The translations under genes and the position numbers were made by a program. Positions 56,150-64,000 of a stretch of 64,000 nucleotides of DNA are shown here, in pieces (within the stretch, counting starts at the first letter, position 1; every line of letters starts with the position of its first letter). The notes below the pieces were generated by a model. That model saw only the letters and a list, made by a program, of their open reading frames with translations. It was not told the DNA's origin and made no database searches. Location of the stretch: positions 143,501 through 207,500 of the forward strand of contig BROG01000548.1 of NCBI GenBank assembly GCA_030159075.1. The letters run 5' to 3'. The stretch comes from Atrina japonica. Lineage: Eukaryota; Mollusca; Bivalvia; Pterioida; Pinnidae.

Positions 56150-56405
56150 GACCTCCGTGCCCGAGTGGCTTGAGAATCACGCTTTGAACCATGAAGTCTC
56201 TCACTTTTGGTCAGCGCCGGTTCGAGCCATACTGAAACCTAAACTGATTTTTGTGAGAAAATTTTTACCAGATTTCTTGCAGAAGGTCTTTGGTCTCTTC
56301 TCCGCTACATTGTAACTGGGTTCTCGCCCTCACCAATCAGACCACCATATAACTGAAAAATTGTTGAGTGTGGAATTAATCACTATTCGAAATTTCAACA
56401 AAAAT
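56150..56405 (+). mobile_element. tRNA-headed SINE, family 3, nearly complete
   Basis: Box A TCCGTGCCCGAGTGGCTTGA, box B CGGTTCGAGCCATAC, body TGGTCTCTTCTCCGC and AACTGGGTTCTCGCCCTCAC, 3' end GAAAAATTGTTGAGTGTGG. Confidence 0.85.
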
Positions 56406-56737
56406 ATTTAATATAATACGCAAAGATACCAGTGTTAAGCAGTGAAGAAACAATATATCGATAAATCGATATAAATATGATGTATATCGATACGGAAAAA
56501 AGCATCGATATTTTCGGGGAGAAATCCGGAATTACGTTGTTTCTTTTATTATTATATCAATGTATGTCCATGTCACCTTAGCACTATATCAATGAATTAT
56601 CATATTACCTAAAATAAGTTGTTATGAATACTTACTAGTTCTACAATCACTGTTTTTCTGTTTCACACTATTATTTCCAATGTTGCACATGAAATAATAT
56701 CGCAAATTAACATCCATTGATTAAATGTATTAATAAT

Positions 56738-57000
56738 GATTGTTTGTTTGTTTATTGTTGTTTAACGTCCCACTCAAGAATATTTCACTCACATGGAGAC
56801 GTGTGAATGGCTTCAATATTGGCCAATGCTCGGCACTTACGGCCGTTGAGCAGTGAGGGTTCCTTAACGTGCCGACACCTACTGCGACACGGGGCTTCGG
56901 TTTTTACTGTTTCATCCGAGGGACAGGAAACCAAACTGCCGCCGGCTGGATTCGAACTCACGACCTTACGATCAAGAGTCGAGCGCGCTACCGACTGATA
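56738..57000 (-). mobile_element. tRNA-headed SINE, family 1, fuller copy
   Basis: The minus-strand head is TCAGTCGGTAGCGCGCTCGA with box B GAGTTCGAATCC. The body shares several blocks with the copy at 4808-5030. The 3' end is GACGTTAAACAACA followed by a TAAACAAACAAACAATC tail. tRNA-derived and non-autonomous; no protein is encoded. Confidence 0.85.
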
Positions 57001-57190
57001 TTAATAATGACATAACATATCATATATCATATTATAAAAATAATACCGAAGTTATAATCTTTCAAAAGAACCCAAAACAAAAGCTCACTACAATCGTTTC
57101 TGTAAATAAGACTTCATTAGTTGTGCTAGAATTTGAAATAAATGAAAAGTTCGGAAACAAAAGGAAAATGGTAAAAATGGCATAAAAAAT

Positions 57191-57191
57191 G

Positions 57192-57222
<31 letters not shown>

Positions 57223-57228
57223 TAATAA
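57191..57228. repeat. (ATA)n microsatellite
   Basis: About twelve ATA/TAA units. Confidence 0.93.
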
Positions 57229-57514
57229 CCTAAATGTAAATATGCAGCCGAGTAATCACTGAATAGAGTTTATTATCTTAGCTTTAAAGCTGTTTAGAAT
57301 TGAAACGCTGTTATCCGTTTGAAATATTACTTTAGATAATAAGCTGCTGCCGAAATACTAGGTACTGGGCATATGTTTATCATTGGTTGCTCAAACGGTT
57401 CACCACCAGTGGCAACGACCCAGTGATTGCAAACATTATAAATTTGATAAATTTGATTCATTTATATGCTCTTGACTATATAGTTATACCAAAGAATATT
57501 TTTGATTTGATTTG

Positions 57515-57725
57515 ATTTTTTTGTTTTACGCCATATACTCAACAATCTTTCAGTCATATGATTTATGATTTTATTGATGGAGGAGAAACCCCAGTTACCC
57601 GGGTAAAGACCACCGACCTTCCGCAAGTAAACTGGCAAACTTTCCCACATAATTCGAAACGAAGAGGTGAGAGGCCTTGTGATTTGAAGCGCAATGCTCT
57701 AACCATTCGGCCACGGAGACCCCTG
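57515..57725 (-). mobile_element. tRNA-headed SINE, family 3, complete
   Basis: The minus-strand head GTCTCCGTGGCCGAATGGTT, then GAGCATTGCGCTTC, body AGTTTGCCAGTTTACTTGCG and GGTCTTTACCCGGGTAAC, ending GTTGAGTATATGGCGTAAAA. A Ser/Leu-like tRNA head. Confidence 0.85.
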
Positions 57726-57799
57726 ATCATCTTATTTAATCAATTCCTTTATTTTCTGACTTGTATTTTTCCGCATACCATATATACATTTGTTCAACA

Positions 57800-57945
57800 A
57801 CAGGTGGAGCTTACTCCTGCATGGCTCGTGATCCCACTTCTGGATTGTCATAGGTCCTTGTTTGTCCAATATTACCAGATTTGTATATGTATCCTGGACA
57901 TCCTGAATATTTATACTTTGGTATCTGAGATTTTTATATTTTGTA
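57800..57945 (-). mobile_element. Interspersed repeat of the GGTCACACC family
   Basis: On the plus strand: GCTTACTCCTGCATGGC, GATCCCACTTCTGGATTGTC, TTTGTCCAATATTACCAG, GTATCCTGGACATCCTG and ATACTTTGGTATCTGAG, the family in reverse. Confidence 0.8.
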
Positions 57946-58649
57946 AGAATTACCCTATGTTTTGCTGTTTTACTTAATCAATAGTTTTGTTATTCATGAA
58001 TATCCTGTATCTAACTCTTTTATGTCGTTTGTTTTACCACTTTATATCTTAATTATCATGTTCAGGTTTAATCTCTCAGGCAATGTCAAATATATTACCT
58101 TTTTACAACTTTAATCTCAAACATTATCAAATATATTGTTTTTGCCATCACTTAACTATCAAACAATATTAAATAATATAAACATAATACCAAAGTTATA
58201 ATGCTCAAGACGATATCGTTTCTGTCATTGAGACTTCATCAGTTGAGCTCCAATTTGAAAAGCATGTGTATTTTCTAAAGATAAAGTGGTATCATACAAG
58301 GCCAAATAATTTCTCTAAAAGTATAGCCAAAATCCGTCTAAGAGTAACCACCGTAAAAACTTGACTATCTTAGCTTTAGAAAATTTTCGAATTTAAATGG
58401 TGTTAACAGTGCCAATATATCGCCTTTTACATATTTTACGCTTAGGCAATATGGACTATATCGCCTTTTTATTACTTAACTCTCGCGCAATATCAAGTAC
58501 ATTGCCTTTTACATAACCAAACTCTCCGGCAATATAAAATTTATTTCCCATTTTTCATAACTGAACTCTCAGACAATACCAAAAATACAAAATATCGTTT
58601 TTGTTATAATTTAACTCTTGAGCAATATCAAAATATTGTATTTGTTACA

Positions 58650-59290
58650 ACTTAACTATGGTCATATCCTATTTCATATATATCCATATCCTGTTTCATT
58701 ATTAGTCATATACTCTATCGGATATAGTCATATATTATTTCATATGTAGTCATATGCCTGTTTCGTGTGTAGTGTTACACCGCTACATATACAGTCATAC
58801 CCTGTTTCATATGCAGTCATATCTTGTTTCATATGTAGTCATATACCTGTTTCGTGTTAAGTGTTACACCGCTACATATACAGTCATACCCTGTTTCATA
58901 TGCAGTCATATCGTGTTTCATATGTAGTCATATACCTGTTTCGTGTGTAGTGTTACACCGCTACATATACAGTCATACCCTGTTTCATATGCAGTCATAT
59001 CGTGTTTCATATGTAGTCATATACCTGTTTCGTGTTAAGTGTTACACCATTACATATACAGTCATACCCTGTTTCATATGCAGTCATATCTTGTAACATT
59101 TGTAGTCATATAATTTTTCATATGTAGTGATATACTGTTTCAAATTTAGTCATAAACATGCTTCATAGTCATATCATGTTCCATATGATGTCATATCCCG
59201 TTCCATATGTAGTCATGCAGTTTTTCAATTGTAGTTCAATCTTGTTTCATATGTAGTCATATACTGTTTACTTGTAGTTACCAGAATTGT
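58650..59290. repeat. 89-bp tandem repeat built on 22-bp CATATGTAGT units
   Basis: CATATGTAGTCATATACCTG recurs at 58741, 58830, 58919 and 59008, with a diverged start at 59097: four exact 89-base steps. Each 89-mer contains variants of TTTCATATGTAGTCATAT, and the same short unit continues in degenerate form on both sides. Confidence 0.93.
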
Positions 59291-59324
59291 AATATATCTT
59301 ATGTCATGTATAAAATAGGCTACC

Positions 59325-59555
59325 AAAGCCGAGTGGTCAGAGCTTCGAGTTTTTTACCATGGAGTTCCTCACCTTTGATTATCTCAGATTCGTGGTCAAC
59401 TGCTACCCAAACTGATTTTGTGATAGGATTTGCCAGTTTAGTGTGGAAGGTAAGCGGTCTCTTACTGGGATACTGAGTTTCTACCTAATTTAAAAACTTA
59501 CCGCCACCGAAAAACTAAAAATGTTTTGCGTGACGTAAAACACCGTCAAAAGACG
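59325..59555 (+). mobile_element. tRNA-headed SINE, family 3
   Basis: Box A CCAAAGCCGAGTGGTCAGAG, B-like AGATTCGTGGTCAACTGC, body GATTTGCCAGTTTAGTGTGG and GGTCTCTTACTGGG, 3' end AAAATGTTTTGCGTGACGTA. Confidence 0.8.
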
Positions 59556-59604
59556 TCAAAATCCAAGCAAACCGTTTATAAACGAGGATTTGTTCCTTAC
59601 TTAT

Positions 59605-59795
59605 TTCATTGGAGTTTGACTGTGGACTCGCAGGGAGGTGTGACCGGACAACACGGGGTGCTTACTTCTCCATGGTACCTGATCCTACCTCTGGATCTCC
59701 AGATGCCCTAGTTTGTTCAATAATCACTATATCTGTATACTGTATCCTGGACATTCTGAAAATCTATACTTTGGTATATGTAGTTTTATATTATA
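59605..59795 (-). mobile_element. Interspersed repeat of the GGTCACACC family
   Basis: On the plus strand: GTGGACTCGCAGGGAGGTGT, GGTGCTTACTTCTCCATGGT, ATCCTACCTCTGGATCTCCA, GTATCCTGGACATTCTG and ATACTTTGGTATATG. Confidence 0.8.
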
Positions 59796-61253
59796 ATCAG
59801 TTATGTTTCAGTTATAGTTTATATAACATGTTTTGTCTATCAACATCACTTTCCTGATCTGATCCCTTATGTCAATAAAACGCAATGTCTGTGACGTCAT
59901 AAACTTCTATCTACACGTGCATTTAATGTGTCCCCAATGAAAACCTCTTATATTTCTATCTGAGCTAAATTGCATATGATTGATATGTTTAAGCTTCGCG
60001 GATAATAACCCAATTTGAAGTCATCTGTATAAAGTAAATCTTACATAACACTTGTATAGGTAGTACTCATTACTAAGACCTTAAATATTTAGAAGAGATA
60101 CATCCTGTTCTTTTTATCTATCGAGTCGGAAGTGACAAAACGTCCACGAATGTCTGTGAAAATGAACATTAAGCTATCACCGATGTCCCGCTGACATGGT
60201 TTACTTAATATTAAATTGACAGTATGGAAAGAGATGAGATTTTGTTTATGTTGAATATACAAACAAACAGTCAACAATGTGATCATACAACGATCAGCTG
60301 TTTCTTCATATCTATTTCAAATATCAAAAATAGCTGTCAGTGATTACAGTCAAATTGATCTGAAACATAAGGTGAATTATCAAAGTGGTCGTACAATACA
60401 CAACAGATAATGATATTTACATTCACTATAGTTTAAATATTTGTCTGTTTTATCAGATAATTTGGATATCATCTCTTCATCAAGTTCTAATTAATAGCTG
60501 GACGACATAGTAGTCACATAACCATGTACACTGAGTCTCATAACTTTACTTTCACAATTATTGTACGCTAAAATTATTGACTTTTGATGAGCACAATTCA
60601 ATATCGTACTTCCAAACATTTCAGATATGTTTTTATCATTGGCGTTAATAGTTTTTTTTTCTGCAAATATCAATATCTAATTGATTTAGTGTTGTGGAAA
60701 ACTTTCATTTCCCATTTATTTCCCTTTCCCCCTGCCATTTTTCCACGATTAACATCTCAATGTTTGTTACGGTAACCATTTGTACTAAATAATCGTGCCA
60801 CAACCGAGGTATAACATTCAGAATCGCATTTCTAATGATGCCATACTCTGAATTATTCATTTCGTATTGACGTAGTCTTGTTACAAACACTTAAGTTTAA
60901 AACTGTCCATTTCTTACTGAAATTGACACTTACATACGGTGATATTAACAGCTGGATATTTTTAGGTCGGGAATTATGTCATTGGTTTAAACAAAAGTTT
61001 ATTTACTTTACATCAATTAACAAACAGGAAATACAATTTTGATTCATATATTTTGCTGGTGTTGGCGTAAGAGGAAATATAAATACCCGAAAAAATCTAA
61101 CATATCTGTGTTGACGATAAAGGATGGAAGTATTATTATATTTGTTTTCGTATATTGATAATACCAAACAGGACATATTGCTACAGACATCTACCCTGTT
61201 AATAAACAGATGTTCAAATACTTCACCTCGGGTGAATGTATTGTATAGAATAA

Positions 61254-61580
61254 ATGAATGGAATTTGCATCCTTGCAATGACATACTCAATCGAATACAT
61301 TCAAACAATCAAAGTAAAGAAAAAAGTGGTCCCAGATACGGAATGCGGACATGAAACCAAATGCAAACAGATATCGGAAGTAGCTTTTTACGCAATAATA
61401 ACCGGACCGATCACGATGGAATGTCAGCACGTACAAGCACGATATTTTATTGACCGCCCAAGTCAGTGCGTGCATAAATGTAGCAGGAGAAAAACATGCG
61501 TAAATAAGGTTGCTGTAAAATCGATAGTTGTCTGTCTTAAAGGAACATTAAGTTGCAAGATTAATCCATCATCATCATGA
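61254..61580 (+). CDS. Unassigned cysteine-containing ORF
   Basis: 108 codons from an ATG (MNGICILAMTYSIEYIQTI...). The second half has spaced cysteines: ECGHETKC, MECQHV, QCVHKCSRRKTCVN, VCLKGTLSC. There is no convincing signal peptide and the ORF runs into a TCA microsatellite (SSS, stop). It could be an exon of a secreted protein or chance. Confidence 0.2.
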   Translation: MNGICILAMTYSIEYIQTIKVKKKVVPDTECGHETKCKQISEVAFYAIITGPITMECQHVQARYFIDRPSQCVHKCSRRKTCVNKVAVKSIVVCLKGTLSCKINPSSS

Positions 61581-61609
61581 TCATCATCATTTCATCTTAT
61601 TCATCGTCG

Positions 61610-61656
<47 letters not shown>
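61567..61656. repeat. (TCA)n microsatellite
   Basis: TCA repeat with interruptions in its first third. Confidence 0.95.
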
Positions 61657-63269
61657 TGCCATTTACAGATGAAACATGTTTGCGACTCGTATGCATTAGT
61701 CTGGTGAAACCATAATAGATTGATAATCTTTAAAGATTTAAACGGGTACAATTTAATTGTTGGGTACAAAAAGTGTACAAATATGTTGTAATATCGGTGA
61801 GTTTTTTATTTTTATTTTTTGTGCGCGTAAACAGAAGTCACTTCCAGCAGAACTTTATTTTGGATATATAATTTTTGACACACATTATACATAGAATATC
61901 CAAAATAATAATGTTTGAAAAAATAAAAAGTTGAAATAAAACAGAAAAAAACTCTCTGATGAATGCGTTCTCTTTAAATAAGATATGCTATATATTTATT
62001 TATCAACAGAATAGTAAAGAAAACAATTATGTTTACTTTTCTTGTCCAATCCCAAATGTAAAGTGATACTATCAAATTAATCTAGCATTCATTAATTCGA
62101 GTCGAGAAATCATCAGAATGCATATTCTGTTCAAACGTACTGTACCATAATGAAAAATGACATAAAAAGAAATAAAAAAAGATCATTAATCAAATAATTA
62201 CGGGCAAATTTCATATAATATTTGTTAAGGGGATCTTGCTTAAGCCAACTCTAACAAACAGTTATACGTTACCACTAATGACGTAATGTTTAGTCCCAAA
62301 AAGACTAGGTCCTGATTCATAACAAACTCAACTTTGATTAAAAAAAACCGAATTAAATTAAAATATAAGGTGCTTATATTATTTGTGTAAAGATTTGGCA
62401 AAATCAATTTTACATTTCAATGAAAAAGTTATGAATTAATATTTTCATTGCATGCAAATCATTTTAAGAGTAGATTAAGACAGCTAATGGAGAATAAATA
62501 GTCTTACCTGTTATAGTTCATCTTGTAATTAAGGAAAACGTCTTAATTGAATTGAAGCCTAGCAATGATCTTGTAAGTCTAAGATGTCGCTTAAGATTCT
62601 TCATTGCATGCATTGTTTTTTTTAAAAGACTTCCCCGTTCCAATGCACTCGTCTGAATACCCCGAGTGATACAAAAAGTTTGAAGTTGCAGCCAAGTGTT
62701 CCCTACCCGAATAAATACTAGTATTAATTACAGCATCTCTGGGACGTTCGACCAACTTTAATCAAATAATTATTGATTACTAACCGTAAACAGGGATTAA
62801 CAATTAGTGTTAACAATGTCACAAATCACGGATCCGTCATTAGCTAGAATCTCCTAGAAAAATTACGACGTGACCACGTGAGGAAAATAATAGTGGTGTA
62901 AAAGTGCGATGGAGTAGCAGATTTCACATAACATATTTCCTATCGGTCGTTATATCTGAGAGCACTGGCCTGGTAACCCATTCCAAGAAAACAAGATATC
63001 TGGGGTACATTTGGGATTAATATACGAAAAGTGAATTATTACAAGAAATGCACAAGCAATTATCTTACAATTGATATGTTTGTACCTCATGTTTGAGACA
63101 GCAGCATAGTATGGATTTATTCATATTTTGATTTTTGCCACGGCTAATCTACTCGATGATAGTTAAATGGCTACGCACAGTTGTATTTATATATTGCCAT
63201 AACCTTGATATTCTATAGACAAATGCAAGGTAGTGTAAGATGTATAATAAGTAACAAAACAAAAGATAA

Positions 63270-63450
63270 CGTCTCAGCGCTTTTCAGCGCGGGTTCAAGC
63301 TCAACTGCATTCTAAGCTTATTTTGTGAAAATGTTCCCAGTTTACTTGTGGAGGGCTGGTGGTTTGTTCCCGGGAACATTGTAATCTGGTTCTCTCCTTC
63401 ACCACTGGAAACTCGCCGCCACCATATACAAATCTGCCAAGGTAAATTGG
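63270..63450 (+). mobile_element. SINE family 3, partial
   Basis: Box-B-like GCGGGTTCAAGCTCAACTGC, body TTCCCAGTTTACTTGTGGAG, GGTGGTTTGTTCCCGGGAAC, TGTAATCTGGTTCTCTCCTT and CTCGCCGCCACCATATA. Confidence 0.8.
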
Positions 63451-64000
63451 CACATGTTTACAAACACAACCAGTATAAATTAAATCTTAACAGGGCTTCT
63501 TGTCTACACAACAAATATTAGAGCTTCTGTAAAACATGAAATCCGTGCAAGACAATATGTTTTATCGGTACAACTTAATTTTGGAAAATAGACTGTATTG
63601 TTGTAGTTTCTGACAGAACCCGGATGTGCCACTTTACTTTCTATCTATACATGCAATTGCAAAATCGTTGACGTTTGGTGTAAAAACATTCAGAACAGAA
63701 AATCTAAATACAAGAAACTTTCTACAAATGTGTTTTGAAGGTATCATATAAACGAGACTACTTGGTAGGCCGTTTTTATAATAACAGTTCCAGTGTCGAA
63801 CAAAAGGATATAAATCGTTGGAACACTTACAGTCGCGTTTTAGTGGCCATTTTTTGTTAAATATAATTCATTAAGTATTTGGTCAAGGACAAGGAGGTTT
63901 ACGCAATAGTATTAAAAGCTTAGGTAATTGTCTATTAACATTTTTCGAAAAGATTAAACATCTGCAAAAGTTTTTGAAATACAATATAGGTCAAGGAGTT

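Larger units (their letters stand above)
48300..64000. other. Region upstream of the FGF gene
   Basis: Apart from the candidate small gene at 49717-50098, I found no convincing coding exon. The region is rich in SINEs and tandem repeats, listed separately. 53.8-55.7 kb and 59.9-63.2 kb are largely unique AT-rich DNA with a few higher-GC islands that may be regulatory. Confidence 0.55.

Noticed and set aside
57558..57977. 139-codon plus-strand ORF, the longest in the window
   Set aside because: It crosses a SINE and then a second repeat in sequence; no domain is visible.
58854..59096. 80-codon repetitive ORF
   Set aside because: It is the 89-bp tandem repeat read in one frame; 89 is not a multiple of three, so the frame shifts between units.

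Overview
The window is AT-rich animal genomic DNA dominated by introns, dinucleotide microsatellites, minisatellites and short interspersed repeats. Intron-containing gene structure, several tRNA-headed SINE families, and interspersed repeats that I recall from bivalve genomes suggest a lophotrochozoan, most likely a bivalve mollusc. The species assignment is inference; I could not search a database.

The one gene I can assemble with confidence is on the minus strand: a secreted fibroblast growth factor of the FGF8/17/18 type. It has five coding exons: 47336-47299, 39770-39719, 27058-26881, 25237-25134 and 18710-18378. Together they encode 234 residues. All four introns are GT-AG and the reading phases (2, 0, 1, 0) match at every junction. 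Exons 1 and 2 give a signal peptide. Exon 3 carries a glycosylation site and the first trefoil strand (RYMLWNFCSEKFVRI). Exon 4 is 104 nt, the length usual for the middle FGF core exon, and holds QYLCFNKRGRL. Exon 5 holds the rest of the trefoil (NCNFIQN, WFVGFRKK) and a very basic tail. The split of the signal peptide over two small exons, with one exon running from the glycosylation site through strand 1, resembles vertebrate FGF17/18. A short upstream ORF overlaps the start codon in an ATGA arrangement.

Layout: 1-18.37 kb lies downstream of the gene and holds repeats and microsatellites. 18.38-47.34 kb is the FGF gene; its introns (about 6.4, 1.6, 12.7 and 7.5 kb) contain SINE copies, a 52-bp minisatellite and long AT, CT and GT tracts. 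47.35-48.30 kb holds promoter candidates. 48.3-64 kb is upstream flank. It has a possible small two-exon gene on the plus strand (49.72-50.10 kb), a 73-bp A/B satellite (52.06-52.57 kb), a TTG-rich repeat, an 89-bp tandem repeat (58.74-59.10 kb) and a cluster of SINEs.

No rRNA, CRISPR array, intact transposase or intact tRNA gene was seen. The tRNA-like sequences are SINE heads. Most long ORFs are microsatellite translations or chance frames.
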